A DNA stretch of 64,000 nucleotides from Arenimonas soli (GTDB taxonomy: Bacteria; Pseudomonadota; Gammaproteobacteria; Xanthomonadales; Xanthomonadaceae), in the NCBI RefSeq assembly GCF_014643775.1, contig NZ_BMKC01000003.1:434350-498349 (forward strand). Reading direction: 5' to 3'. Below are positions 21,270 to 30,763 of the stretch, piece after piece; position 1 is the stretch's first letter, and the number at the start of each line of letters is the position of its first letter. A program made the position numbers and the translations under genes. The notes below the pieces were generated by a model. That model saw only the letters and a list, made by a program, of their open reading frames with translations, was not told the DNA's origin and did not search any database.

Positions 21270-22066
21270 GCACCGGTCCGCGCCGCATCGTCTGCCTCAC
21301 CGAGGAGCCCACCGAAGTCCTGTACGCCCTGGGCGAACAGGACCGCATCGTCGGCATCAGCGGTTTCACGGTGCGGCCGGCGCGGGCGCGCAAGGAAAAA
21401 CCGAAGGTCAGCGCCTTCACCAGCGCCAAGGTCGGCGAAATCCTGAAGCTGCACCCGGACCTGGTGATCGGGTTTTCCGACATCCAGGCCGACATCGCCG
21501 CCGAGCTGATCCGCCAGGGCGTCGAGGTCTGGATAAGCAACCACCGCAGCGTCGCAGGCATCGTCGACTACGTGCGCCGCCTGGGCGCGATGGTCGGCGC
21601 GGCCGACATGGCGGTGGCCTACGCCGACCGGCTGCAGGCCGGCATTGATGCCGTCGCGGCGCAGGCGGCGACGCTGCCGCGCCGGCCGAAGGTGTATTTC
21701 GAGGAGTGGGACGAGCCGCGCATCAGCGGCATCCGCTGGGTGGCCGAACTGGTGCGCATCGCCGGTGGCGACGACATCTTCCCGGAGCTGGCCGCGCAGT
21801 CGCTGGCCAAACACCGCATCCTTGCCGACGACGCGCAGATCATCGCGCGCGCCCCCGACATCGTCTTCGGTTCCTGGTGCGGCAAGAAATTCCAGCCCCG
21901 CAAGGTGGCCGAGCGTCCCGGCTGGGAAAACGTGCCGGCGGTACGCGACGGCCAGCTGCACGAAATCAAGTCGCCCATCATCCTCCAGCCCGGCCCGGCC
22001 GCCCTCACCGACGGCCTGAACGAAATGGCGCGCCACATCCACGCCTGGGCGGGATCGAAAAACTAA
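21266..22066 (+). CDS. BtuF/FepB-fold cobalamin-type binding protein without signal peptide
   Basis: This 266-residue protein has the class III periplasmic binding fold: [26 protein letters not shown] at the start of lobe 1, a central helix backbone ([20 protein letters not shown]), and lobe 2 with [20 protein letters not shown]. SxxP/E-xxxALG spacing is like BtuF and corrinoid- or haem-binding relatives. The N-terminus [11 protein letters not shown] has no secretion signal, and its start overlaps the pdxH stop, so an upstream signal is excluded. The protein is therefore predicted to stay in the cytoplasm, or it works with an unusual export. There is no ABC permease or ATPase nearby. Many proteobacteria encode such orphan members; the function is unknown. 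Confidence 0.75.
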   Translation: MSTGPRRIVCLTEEPTEVLYALGEQDRIVGISGFTVRPARARKEKPKVSAFTSAKVGEILKLHPDLVIGFSDIQADIAAELIRQGVEVWISNHRSVAGIVDYVRRLGAMVGAADMAVAYADRLQAGIDAVAAQAATLPRRPKVYFEEWDEPRISGIRWVAELVRIAGGDDIFPELAAQSLAKHRILADDAQIIARAPDIVFGSWCGKKFQPRKVAERPGWENVPAVRDGQLHEIKSPIILQPGPAALTDGLNEMARHIHAWAGSKN

Positions 22067-23069
22067 GTCCGAAGCGCCTGCACGCCGAGTTTGGCCAGCA
22101 GGGCGGTCATCTGGCCGGCCTGGGCGGCTTGTTCGCTCGAGGCATTGCCTTGCTGGGCGCGCTTGGCGACACCCTGGGCAATGGCCGCGAGGCGGAAGAA
22201 GCTGAAGGCGAGCACGAAGGGCCAGTCGGCGGGCACCGGCTGGCCGCTCAGCTCACAATAGCGCGCCAGCAGCGCCGTTTCCTCCGGGATGCCCAGCGCA
22301 GTGCGGTCCATGCCGGCCAGGCCGGGCAGGGCGGGGTTGCGCGGCAGGCGCAGCGCCATGCAGAAATAACCCAGGTCCGCCAGCGGATGGCCCAGGGTGC
22401 TCAGCTCCCAGTCCACCACGGCCAGCAGGCGCGCTTCGCCGGGCGCGAACATCAGGTTGTCGATGCGGAAGTCGCCGTGCACCAGCGCAACCCGGCCGTC
22501 GTCGGCCGGGCAGCTCTGTTCAAGCGCCGCCATCAGCGCGTCCATGTCGGGGATCGGCTGGATTTCACTGGCGCGGTACTGTTCGGACCAGCGATGGATC
22601 TGGCGGCTGAAATAGTTTCCGGGCTTGCCGTAGTCGCCCAGGCCGATCGCCGCCGGGTCCAGGGCATGCAGGGCCGCCAGCGCGGCGATGATCGCTTCGT
22701 AGTGCGCCGCGCGCTGTTGCGGCGTCATTTCCGGCAGCGACGGATCCCAGTGCACCTGCCCGGGCACGAAGGCCATCAGGTAGAACACCGAACCGATGAC
22801 CGATTCGTCGGTGCAAAGGTGCAGCGGCTCGGCCACCGGCACCGGTCCACCGTGCAGCGCCTGCAGCACGCGGAACTCGCGGTCCACCGCATGCGCCGAC
22901 GGCAGCAGCTTTCCCGAGGGCTTGCGCCGCAGCACGTACTTCCCGCTGCCCGCTTCGATCAGATAGGTCGGATTCGACTGCCCGCCCTTGAACTTCGTCG
23001 CCACCACCGGCCCCCGGAAGCCGGCGACCGCCGATTCCAGGTAGGTGGCCAGCGCCTGTTCCGGAAAGC

Positions 23070-23073
<4 letters not shown>
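22063..23073 (-). CDS. Aminoglycoside phosphotransferase-fold kinase, ACAD10-like
   Basis: This 336-residue protein with a GTG start at 23073 ([16 protein letters not shown] after GAAGGGCGA) overlaps the acyl-CoA dehydrogenase stop as GTGA. It has a choline kinase/APH fold: [12 protein letters not shown] (Gly-rich loop), YVLRRKPSG (ATP lysine), [13 protein letters not shown] (catalytic HxDxxxxN) and [20 protein letters not shown] (metal Asp). Human ACAD10/11 fuse this kinase domain to an acyl-CoA dehydrogenase and phosphorylate 4-hydroxyacyl-CoAs. Here the same two functions are adjacent cotranscribed genes, which strongly suggests 4-hydroxy acid catabolism. That role is inferred from family and context. 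Confidence 0.85.
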
Positions 23074-24299
<1,226 letters not shown>

Positions 24300-24306
24300 G
24301 CCGGCC

Positions 24307-24990
24307 TCAATAGTAGGTCCACAGTTCGCGCTGGCCGTGCAGGTGCGGCAGGGCGTTCCAGCTGCCCAGGCGCAAGCGCGGGCCATGCGGATGGAATTCG
24401 CTCACCGCGCTGTTGCGCAGCGACAGGTTCAGTTCGACCGCGCGTTCGACGGGCACGTCCAGCGCCATCTGCGCCAGGCGCGAAATCACACCACCCGAGC
24501 TGAGCACCAGCACCTCGCCGTCGCCGGCCAGCGCCTGCAGGCCCTGCCCCGCCCGGCGCACGCGGTCGCCAAAGGCCTGCCAGGTTTCCGGCATGCCCGG
24601 CAGTTCATCGCGGGCCCAGGCCAGCAGCGCCGCCTGCAGCATGGCGGCGACGTCGCGCGGCTGGCCGCTGCGGCTGGCCAGCACCACCGGGCTGCCGGCG
24701 TTGCGTTCGACGAAGGCGCCGAACACCGCCTGGTGGTCGAATTCGGCGAAGCCGGGGTCACTGACGGCTTCAGGCAGGGGCAGCCCACGTTCGGCGAAGG
24801 CGTCGATCACGCCTTGCGCGGTCTGGGCGTGCCGGCGCATGCCGCCCACCACCACCGCCTCGAAGCGGTGCCCGCCCTGGGCGAGCCAGTCGCCCAGGCG
24901 CCGCGACTGAACCTGCCCGCGTTCGGAGAGCTGGTCGTAGTCGGCGGCCCCGAAGCTCGCCTGTCCGTGGCGAACCAGCAGCAGGCTCAC
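24307..24990 (-). CDS. Histidine phosphatase family protein
   Basis: This 227-residue cytosolic phosphatase starts directly with [20 protein letters not shown], the RHG phospho-histidine motif with a short-chain substrate loop. [10 protein letters not shown] and the central [10 protein letters not shown] provide the second Arg/His. [14 protein letters not shown] replaces the usual VxHG with SSGG, a common variant of this branch-two-like subgroup. The substrate is unknown. Its position 7 bases ahead of the acyl-CoA dehydrogenase and kinase genes mirrors the histidine phosphatase / APH / ACAD trio seen in many proteobacteria. It may therefore belong to the same catabolic unit. The ATG overlaps the DUF4426 stop. 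Confidence 0.82.
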   Translation of the reverse strand: MSLLLVRHGQASFGAADYDQLSERGQVQSRRLGDWLAQGGHRFEAVVVGGMRRHAQTAQGVIDAFAERGLPLPEAVSDPGFAEFDHQAVFGAFVERNAGSPVVLASRSGQPRDVAAMLQAALLAWARDELPGMPETWQAFGDRVRRAGQGLQALAGDGEVLVLSSGGVISRLAQMALDVPVERAVELNLSLRNSAVSEFHPHGPRLRLGSWNALPHLHGQRELWTYY

Positions 24991-25418
24991 TGGGGGAAAA
25001 ACTCCTGCCTGAAGGACGCCTTGATCGGCGCCTGGCCCTGGACGATGACCTCGATCTCGAACGTGAGCGTGTCCTGGCCATTGATGGGGACGTTGCCCAG
25101 GTAGTACAGGGCCTCGCCGTCACGCACCTCGCGCAACGACACGCCGTTGCGCTGGCCGGCCAGGTTGGTGGCCACGGCCAGCACCTTCGCCGGCACGGCG
25201 ACGTCGGCACCCGGTTCGCCGCGGCGCACCGAGACGTTCAGCAAGGCGCGGTTGGCCGAACGGGTGATGCCGTACTGGCGCGCGACCTCGGGCGTCAGTT
25301 CGGTGGTGGGCAGGGCATTGAAGTACACGCGCAGGTCGCCCACGCGCTTCGAGTTGGCGGCGGCGGGCAGCGACAGCGTGAACAGGAGGGCAACGGCAAG
25401 CCAGGACCTCAGGCGCAT
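24987..25418 (-). CDS. DUF4426 exported protein
   Basis: This 143-residue protein has a signal peptide MRLRSWLAVALLFTLSLPAAA. The mature part, SKRVGDLRVYFNALPTTEL, ITRSANRALLNVSVRRGEPG and FEIEVIVQGQAPIKASFRQ, is the DUF4426 pattern, a beta-sandwich periplasmic protein of unknown function. Family members are repeatedly found beside proC and yggS in gammaproteobacteria, as here (proC ends 39 bases upstream). The stop overlaps the start of the histidine phosphatase gene, so one long transcript from yggS to the ACAD-kinase pair is possible. Confidence 0.82.
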   Translation of the reverse strand: MRLRSWLAVALLFTLSLPAAANSKRVGDLRVYFNALPTTELTPEVARQYGITRSANRALLNVSVRRGEPGADVAVPAKVLAVATNLAGQRNGVSLREVRDGEALYYLGNVPINGQDTLTFEIEVIVQGQAPIKASFRQEFFPQ

Positions 25419-25457
25419 GGTCGTGCTCCTTGCAGACGGGCCTGCATCATCGCGCTC

Positions 25458-26276
25458 CTATGAGCCTTCCGACAACTCGCGGCCGCGCCGGGCGGCCGCG
25501 GCGACGGCATCGTGCACCAGCCGGCGCAGGCCGTTGGCTTCGAAACTCTCGATGGCCGCCTGGGTGGTGCCGCCGGGCGAGGTGACCCGCTTGCGCAGGG
25601 TGGCCGCGTCCTCACCGGTTTCCACCAGCATGCGGGCCGCGCCAAGCAGGGTCTGGTTGGCCAGGTCGCGGGCGGTGTCCGCGTCCAGGCCCTGGGCCAC
25701 GCCGGCGGCCTGCATGGCTTCGGCCAGCAGGAACACATAGGCCGGGCCGCTGCCCGACACGGCGGTGACGGCGTCCATCTGGGCTTCGTCCGGGATCCAG
25801 GCCGCCAGGCTAACCGCCGACATCAGCGAGCCGGCCAGTTCCCTGCCGGCGGCGGTGACGCGCGGGTTGGCGTACAGGCCGGTGGCGCCGGCGCCAAGCA
25901 ACGACGGGGTATTGGGCATCGTGCGGACCACGGCCTGGCCGCCGCCCAGCCACTGGTCGATCCGGGCGGTGGTGACGCCGGCGGCGATGGACACCACCAG
26001 CGGTTTCGAACGGGCGGCCAGGGCGGCCAGCTCGGCGCAGACGCTGCGCATCACCTGCGGCTTGACCGAAAGCACCCAGGTGCCGGCGTCGCGTGCGGCG
26101 TCGCTGGCGGTGGCGTGCACCTGCACGCCGAAGTCCCCGGCCAGCGCCTGGCGAAGTGCTTCCTGCGGTTCGGCGACGTGGATGGATGCGGCCGGCCGGC
26201 CGCGGGCGACCAGGCCGCCGATGAGGCTGCGGGCCATGTTTCCGCCGCCGATGAAGGCCAGGGTGTCGTGGGTCAT
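25458..26276 (-). CDS. proC: Pyrroline-5-carboxylate reductase
   Basis: This 272-residue enzyme makes the last step of proline synthesis, reducing P5C with NAD(P)H. LAFIGGGNMARSLIGGLVARG is the N-terminal Rossmann loop, and VLSVKPQVMRSV follows. The C-terminal dimer domain has AVSGSGPAYVFLLAEAM, TLLGAARMLVETG and RVTSPGGTTQAAIESFE, the ProC signature with catalytic Ser/Thr residues. Length matches the family. It lies 25 bases downstream of yggS, the classical pairing of the PLP-homeostasis protein with proC. Confidence 0.96.
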   Translation of the reverse strand: MTHDTLAFIGGGNMARSLIGGLVARGRPAASIHVAEPQEALRQALAGDFGVQVHATASDAARDAGTWVLSVKPQVMRSVCAELAALAARSKPLVVSIAAGVTTARIDQWLGGGQAVVRTMPNTPSLLGAGATGLYANPRVTAAGRELAGSLMSAVSLAAWIPDEAQMDAVTAVSGSGPAYVFLLAEAMQAAGVAQGLDADTARDLANQTLLGAARMLVETGEDAATLRKRVTSPGGTTQAAIESFEANGLRRLVHDAVAAAARRGRELSEGS

Positions 26277-26301
26277 GGGGGCTCCTTGTCCTTGGATGGG
26301 G

Positions 26302-26997
26302 TCAGTCGTGGGCAGGCGTCGGGCGCGGCCCGAACAGCGCGGTGCCGATGCGCACCATGGTCGCGCCTTCGGCGATGGCGAGCTCGAAATCGTCGCTCAT
26401 GCCCATCGACAGGGTATCGACGCCGGGGTGGTCGGCGGCAAGCTGGTCGAACAGGGCGCGCAGTCGCCGCAGCGTGGCGCGTCGCCGCGCCGGATCCGGA
26501 TGCGGTTCCGGGATGGCCATCAGGCCGCGCAGGCGAAGGTTCGATGCGCCCGCCACCAGCCCGGCGAGGGCCCCGACGTCTTCGGGCGCGCAGCCGGACT
26601 TGCTGGCTTCGCCGTCCACGTTCACCTGCACCAGGACGTTCAGCGGCGGCCTGCCGGCGGGGCGGGCCCGGTCCAGGCCCGCCACCAGCTTGGGCCGGTC
26701 CAGCGACTGCACCCAGTCGAAGGCCCCGGCGGCCTCGCGGCACTTGTTCGACTGCAGGTGGCCGATCAGATGCCACTCCAGGCCCAGCGCGGCCAGTTCG
26801 GCGGCCTTGTCCGCGCCTTCACGCACGTAATTCTCGCCAAAGGCGCGCTGGCCGGCGGCGGCCAGGGCACGCACCTCGCCGGCGGTCCGGGTCTTGGAGA
26901 CGGCCAGCAGCCGGACGGCCCGTGGCCGGCCCGCCAGCTTTGCCGCGTTTTCAATGGTTTGCAGGACACCGCGTAGGGTCTGTTCCGGCGTTTCCAT
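26302..26997 (-). CDS. yggS: YggS/PROSC pyridoxal phosphate homeostasis protein
   Basis: This 231-residue PLP-binding TIM-barrel protein without known enzymatic activity controls free PLP and amino-acid homeostasis. VRLLAVSKTRTAGEVRAL holds the PLP lysine. AFGENYVREGADKAAEL, WHLIGHLQSNKCREAA, LVQVNVDGEASKSGC and TLSMGMSDDFELAIAEGATMVRIGTALFG are the family blocks. The start METPEQTLRGV is chosen; an ATG three codons upstream (27006) is equally open. The gene is divergent from pilT across about 80 bases, a conserved arrangement in gammaproteobacteria. Confidence 0.95.
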   Translation of the reverse strand: METPEQTLRGVLQTIENAAKLAGRPRAVRLLAVSKTRTAGEVRALAAAGQRAFGENYVREGADKAAELAALGLEWHLIGHLQSNKCREAAGAFDWVQSLDRPKLVAGLDRARPAGRPPLNVLVQVNVDGEASKSGCAPEDVGALAGLVAGASNLRLRGLMAIPEPHPDPARRRATLRRLRALFDQLAADHPGVDTLSMGMSDDFELAIAEGATMVRIGTALFGPRPTPAHD

Positions 26998-27025
26998 GGG
27001 TGGCATTGCCTTCTGTGGTTGGCGC

Positions 27026-27031
27026 TATACT
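27026..27031 (+). promoter_or_regulatory. Candidate -10 element for pilT
   Basis: TATACT lies 52 bases before the pilT ATG in the short divergent yggS-pilT gap, preceded by GGCGC. At 17 bases upstream the -35 position reads GCATTG, a poor match to TTGACA. The hexamer is the best -10 match in the gap. Confidence 0.45.
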
Positions 27032-27083
27032 GCCCCGGGAACGTGCGGTCGCCCATCCGATCAAGCGCCAAGGGGACACAGTA

Positions 27084-28121
27084 ATGGACATCGCCGAACT
27101 TCTGGCATTCTCGGTAAAGAACAAGGCCTCCGACCTGCACCTGTCGGCCGGCCTGCCGCCCATGATCCGCGTGGACGGCGACGTCCGCCGCATCAACATC
27201 CCGGCGCTGGACCACAAGCAGGTGCACGCGCTGGTCTACGACATCATGTCGGACAAGCAGCGGCGCGATTTCGAGGAATTCCTCGAGGTCGACTTCTCCT
27301 TCGAAATCCCCGGCCTGGCGCGCTTCCGCGTCAATGCCTTCAACCAGAACCGCGGCGCCGGCGCCGTGTTCCGCACCATCCCCAGCCAGATCCTCTCGCT
27401 CGAGGAGCTGGCCACGCCCAAGATCTTCACCGAGCTGATCAACCAGCCCCAGGGCCTGATCCTGGTGACCGGTCCGACCGGTTCGGGCAAGTCCACCACG
27501 CTGGCCGCGATGGTCGACCACATCAACAAGAACGAGTTCGGCCACATCCTCACCGTCGAGGACCCGATCGAATTCGTGCACACCTCGCAGAAGTGCCTGG
27601 TCAACCAGCGCGAAGTGCACCGCGACACCCACGGCTTCAACGAAGCCCTGCGTTCGGCGCTGCGCGAAGATCCCGACTACATCCTGGTCGGCGAAATGCG
27701 CGACCTGGAAACCATCCGCCTGGCGCTCACCGCGGCGGAAACCGGCCACCTGGTGTTCGGCACCCTGCACACCTCATCGGCGGCCAAGACCATCGACCGC
27801 ATCATCGACGTCTTCCCCGCGGGCGAGAAGCCGATGGTGCGTTCCATGCTTTCCGAGTCGCTGCGCGCGGTCATCTCGCAGTCGCTGCTCAAGAAGGTGG
27901 GCGGCGGCCGCATGGCGGCGCACGAGATCATGGTGGCCACGCCGGCCATCCGAAACCTTATCCGCGAGGACAAGGTCGCGCAGATGTACTCGTCCATCCA
28001 GACCGGCCAGCAGTACGGCATGCAGACCCTCGACCAGTGCCTGCAGGACATCGTCAAGCGCGGCCTGGTCACCAAGATGCAGGCGCGCGACTACGCCAAG
28101 GAAAAGAAGCTTTTCGACTGA
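27084..28121 (+). CDS. pilT: Type IV pilus retraction ATPase PilT
   Basis: This 345-residue hexameric AAA-type secretion ATPase depolymerises type IV pili and powers twitching. The N-terminal PAS-like domain begins MDIAELLAFSVKNKASDLHL. Walker A is GPTGSGKSTTLAAM at about 132-140. The Asp box is LTVEDPIEFVH, Walker B is DYILVGEMRDLETI, and the His box is TGHLVFGTLHTSSAAKT. The AIRNLIRE motif (TPAIRNLIREDK near 288-299), needed for retraction in PilT, is intact. The stop is followed by an 80-base gap with a perfect 9-bp hairpin before pilU. It is divergent from yggS. Confidence 0.97.
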   Translation: MDIAELLAFSVKNKASDLHLSAGLPPMIRVDGDVRRINIPALDHKQVHALVYDIMSDKQRRDFEEFLEVDFSFEIPGLARFRVNAFNQNRGAGAVFRTIPSQILSLEELATPKIFTELINQPQGLILVTGPTGSGKSTTLAAMVDHINKNEFGHILTVEDPIEFVHTSQKCLVNQREVHRDTHGFNEALRSALREDPDYILVGEMRDLETIRLALTAAETGHLVFGTLHTSSAAKTIDRIIDVFPAGEKPMVRSMLSESLRAVISQSLLKKVGGGRMAAHEIMVATPAIRNLIREDKVAQMYSSIQTGQQYGMQTLDQCLQDIVKRGLVTKMQARDYAKEKKLFD

Positions 28122-28165
28122 CGTCCCCGCCGGAAGGGGGCTGGCAGGACGCCGCGTGACACGTT

Positions 28166-28185
28166 CCCCGGGCCAAGGCCCGGGG
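28166..28185 (+). other. Perfect 9-bp hairpin between pilT and pilU
   Basis: Arms 28166-28174 and 28177-28185 (CCCCGGGCC / GGCCCGGGG) flank a 2-base AA spacer. There is no T-run after it; it is followed by GCAATCAGGAGCTAGC and the pilU ATG at 28202. It may act as an mRNA-processing or partial attenuation hairpin that sets the pilT:pilU ratio. This role is inferred. Confidence 0.55.
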
Positions 28186-28201
28186 GCAATCAGGAGCTAG
28201 C

Positions 28202-29332
28202 ATGAGCAGCATTGATTTCACCTCCTTCCTGAAACTGATGGCGCACAAGAAGGCGTCCGACCTGTTCATCACGGCGGGCGTGCCGCCGTCAATGAAGGTC
28301 AACGGCAAGCTTTCGCCCATCACCCAGAACCCGCTCACGCCGCAGCAGTCCCGCGACCTGGTGCTCAACGTGATGAACCCCTCGCAGCGCGAGGAGTTCG
28401 AAAAGACCCACGAGTGCAACTTCGCCATCGGCGTGTCCGGCGTCGGCCGCTTCCGCGTGTCGTGCTTCTACCAGCGCAACCAGGTCGGCATGGTCCTGCG
28501 CCGCATCGAAACGCGCATCCCGACGGTGGAAGAACTGTCGCTGCCGCCGGTCATCAAGACCCTGGCGATGACCAAGCGTGGCATCATCCTGTTCGTCGGC
28601 GCCACCGGCACCGGCAAGTCCACTTCGCTGGCGGCCATGATCGGCTACCGCAACATGAACTCCTCGGGCCACATCATCACCATCGAAGACCCGATCGAGT
28701 TCGTGCACAAGCACGAGGGCTGCATCATCACCCAGCGTGAAGTCGGCATCGACACCGACAGCTGGGAGGCCGCGCTCAAGAACACCCTGCGCCAGGCGCC
28801 CGACGTCATCATGATCGGTGAGGTACGCACCCGCGAAGGCATGGACCACGCCATCGCCTTCGCCGAAACCGGCCACCTGGTGCTGTGCACCCTGCACGCC
28901 AACAACGCCAACCAGGCGATGGACCGCATCATCAACTTCTTCCCGGAAGACCGCCGCAGCCAGCTGCTGATGGACCTTTCGATGAACCTCAAGGGCGTGG
29001 TCGCCCAGCAGCTCATTCCCACCCCCGATGGCAAGGCGCGCCGGGTCGCGATGGAAATCCTGCTTGGCACGCCGCTGGTCCAGGACTACATCCGCGACGG
29101 CGAGATCCACAAGATCAAGGACGTCATGAAGGAGTCGACCAACCTGGGCATGAAGACCTTCGACCAGGCGCTGTTCGAGCTCTACCAGGCCGGCGAGATC
29201 AGCTACGAAGACGCCCTGCGCTTCGCCGACTCGGCCAACGAAGTCCGCCTGAAGATCAAGCTGGCACAGGGTGGCGATGCCCGCACCCTCAGCCAGGGCC
29301 TGGACGGCGTGGAGCTGTCCGAAGTCAAATAG
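28202..29332 (+). CDS. pilU: PilT-dependent retraction ATPase PilU
   Basis: This 376-residue paralogue of PilT assists retraction under load and depends on PilT. MSSIDFTSFLKLMAHKKASD is the start, with CAGGAG 8 bases upstream. Walker A is GATGTGKSTSLAAM, a PilU-like variant of GPTGSGKS. ITIEDPIEFVH, DVIMIGEVRTREGMDHA and TGHLVLCTLHANNANQAMDR are the Asp, Walker B and His boxes. The C-terminal extension past the ATPase core (about 345-376, GDARTLSQGLDGVELSEVK) is typical of PilU. A barrel-like protein gene starting at TTG follows after 5 bases. Confidence 0.96.
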   Translation: MSSIDFTSFLKLMAHKKASDLFITAGVPPSMKVNGKLSPITQNPLTPQQSRDLVLNVMNPSQREEFEKTHECNFAIGVSGVGRFRVSCFYQRNQVGMVLRRIETRIPTVEELSLPPVIKTLAMTKRGIILFVGATGTGKSTSLAAMIGYRNMNSSGHIITIEDPIEFVHKHEGCIITQREVGIDTDSWEAALKNTLRQAPDVIMIGEVRTREGMDHAIAFAETGHLVLCTLHANNANQAMDRIINFFPEDRRSQLLMDLSMNLKGVVAQQLIPTPDGKARRVAMEILLGTPLVQDYIRDGEIHKIKDVMKESTNLGMKTFDQALFELYQAGEISYEDALRFADSANEVRLKIKLAQGGDARTLSQGLDGVELSEVK

Positions 29333-29337
29333 TCGTC

Positions 29338-30162
29338 TTGCCTGCCAGGACGGCGGTCCTTGCCCTCGCGCTGGCGGCGTCGGGTTCGTCCGGCGCCGCG
29401 ACCCTGCGTCCGCTCGACGCATGGAGCCTGTCCCTGGGGGTCTTCGACACCCACACCGACACCACGCTGCGAGCGCGTGCCCAGAGCGGCGACTACAGCG
29501 CCGGCGGGCGCGTCAACCTCGAGCGCGACCTCGGCCTGGACAGGCGCCAGCCGGTCACCCAGGCACGGCTGGACCTGCTGGTGGGCGAGCACAGCGGGTT
29601 TGGCCTTGAATATTTCGGCTTCGAGCGCGGCAACCGCATGCGCCTGGCCCGGGAAATCCAGTACGACGGCCGCACCTACGCCGCCGCCGCCGAACTGAGC
29701 AGCCGCTTCGACTACGACTTCTCCAGCGCCACCTGGCGCTGGTGGCTGGGCGAGGGCGAAATGGTCTGGGGGCTTGGACTGGGCGTCGCGCACTACCGGG
29801 TGCGCACCCTCTTCGAGGGCGAAGCCAGCGTCGACGGAGTGATGGTGGACGGGCGGGTGGCCAGCGACGACCGAGCCTTCGCCCCGCTGCTGACCCTGGG
29901 CTGGCGGCACGCCGTGAACGACCGGCTGCGCCTGTACGCGGAGATTTCCGGGGTGGCCCGCAATGGCGGCCGGCTCAGCGGACACATCGTCGATACCTCG
30001 CTGGGCCTGGAATGGTTTCCCTTCGAGCGCCTGGGCCTGGCGCTGGAGTACGGCGGCACCCAGATCCGGCTCGATCGCCGCCGGGATGGCGAGGCGGGCC
30101 GGCTCGATGCCCGCCTCGACCTGAAGCTGCGCGGCCCGTCGCTGCTGCTGCGCCTGCGCTGA
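29338..30162 (+). CDS. Putative outer-membrane beta-barrel protein (TTG start)
   Basis: I do not recognise a named family. The frame opens at TTG 29338, giving MPARTAVLALALAASGSSGA followed by ATLRPLDAWSL, a clean signal peptide. No ATG in this frame offers an equally good start. The 274-residue product has alternating polar/aromatic strands (WSLSLGVFDTHTD, SGFGLEYFGFERGNRMRL, WRWWLGEGEMVWGLGLGVAHY, GLALEYGGTQIRL) and ends LLLRLR. This suggests an 8- to 12-stranded OmpA/OprF-like or lipid-A-modifying-type barrel, though a terminal aromatic is absent. It starts 5 bases behind pilU, so translation is probably coupled. A link to the pilus machine is only positional. Confidence 0.6.
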   Translation: MPARTAVLALALAASGSSGAATLRPLDAWSLSLGVFDTHTDTTLRARAQSGDYSAGGRVNLERDLGLDRRQPVTQARLDLLVGEHSGFGLEYFGFERGNRMRLAREIQYDGRTYAAAAELSSRFDYDFSSATWRWWLGEGEMVWGLGLGVAHYRVRTLFEGEASVDGVMVDGRVASDDRAFAPLLTLGWRHAVNDRLRLYAEISGVARNGGRLSGHIVDTSLGLEWFPFERLGLALEYGGTQIRLDRRRDGEAGRLDARLDLKLRGPSLLLRLR

Positions 30163-30187
30163 GCGCCGGCGGGCGCCGGCCGCACGT

Positions 30188-30193
30188 TAGAAT
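30188..30193 (+). promoter_or_regulatory. TAGAAT -10 element placed 6 bases before the yqgE ATG
   Basis: TAGAAT is followed by six bases and then the ATG at 30200. With the usual spacing the transcript would start at or next to the A of ATG, giving a leaderless mRNA. No Shine-Dalgarno is present and no -35 match is visible. The nudE gene has the same arrangement. Confidence 0.5.
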
Positions 30194-30199
30194 GCGCGC

Positions 30200-30763
30200 A
30201 TGTCCGCGCCCCGGTCCCTCGCCGAGCACTTCCTGATCGCCATGCCGGCGCTGGACGACCCGAATTTTTCCCGCTCGGTCACCCTGGTTTGCCAGCACGA
30301 CCAGGACGGCGCCATGGGCCTGGTGGTGAACCTGCCCTCCGATTTCAGCCTGGGCGAGATGCTGGCGCAGATGCATCTGCCGACCGCCGACCTCGTGCTG
30401 GCCTCCCAGGATGTCCTGGCCGGCGGCCCGGTGCAGCCCGACCGCGGTTTCGTGCTGCACGACGACCCGCGCGACTGGCCCTCGACGCTGCGGCTGGCCA
30501 ACGGCCTGGCGGTCACCACCTCGCGCGAGATCCTCGAGTCCACGGCCAGGGGAGAAGGGCCGGCGAACCTGCTGGTGGCCCTGGGTTACGCCGGCTGGGA
30601 AGCCGGCCAGCTGGAAGACGAACTGGCCGCCAACAGCTGGCTGACGGTGCCGGCGGAGAAGGCGGTGCTGTTCGGCACGCCGATGGCCGGGCGCTGGCAC
30701 GCCGCCGCGCGCTGCCTGGGCGTGGACATCGACCGCCTTGCCGACTACGCCGGCCACGCATGA
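30200..30763 (+). CDS. yqgE: YqgE/AlgH family protein (UPF0301)
   Basis: This 187-residue cytosolic protein of unknown biochemical role matches the family throughout. SLAEHFLIAMPALDDPNFSRSVTL opens it, followed by CQHDQDGAMGLVVNLPSD, VLAGGPVQPDRGFVLHD and LVALGYAGWEAGQLEDELAANSWL. In Pseudomonas the homologue AlgH was first tied to alginate regulation. The strict pairing with ruvX/yqgF, here overlapping by four bases, is conserved in gammaproteobacteria. It lacks a ribosome-binding site; see the TAGAAT element. The downstream run yqgE-ruvX-pyrB is tightly coupled. Confidence 0.94.
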   Translation: MSAPRSLAEHFLIAMPALDDPNFSRSVTLVCQHDQDGAMGLVVNLPSDFSLGEMLAQMHLPTADLVLASQDVLAGGPVQPDRGFVLHDDPRDWPSTLRLANGLAVTTSREILESTARGEGPANLLVALGYAGWEAGQLEDELAANSWLTVPAEKAVLFGTPMAGRWHAAARCLGVDIDRLADYAGHA

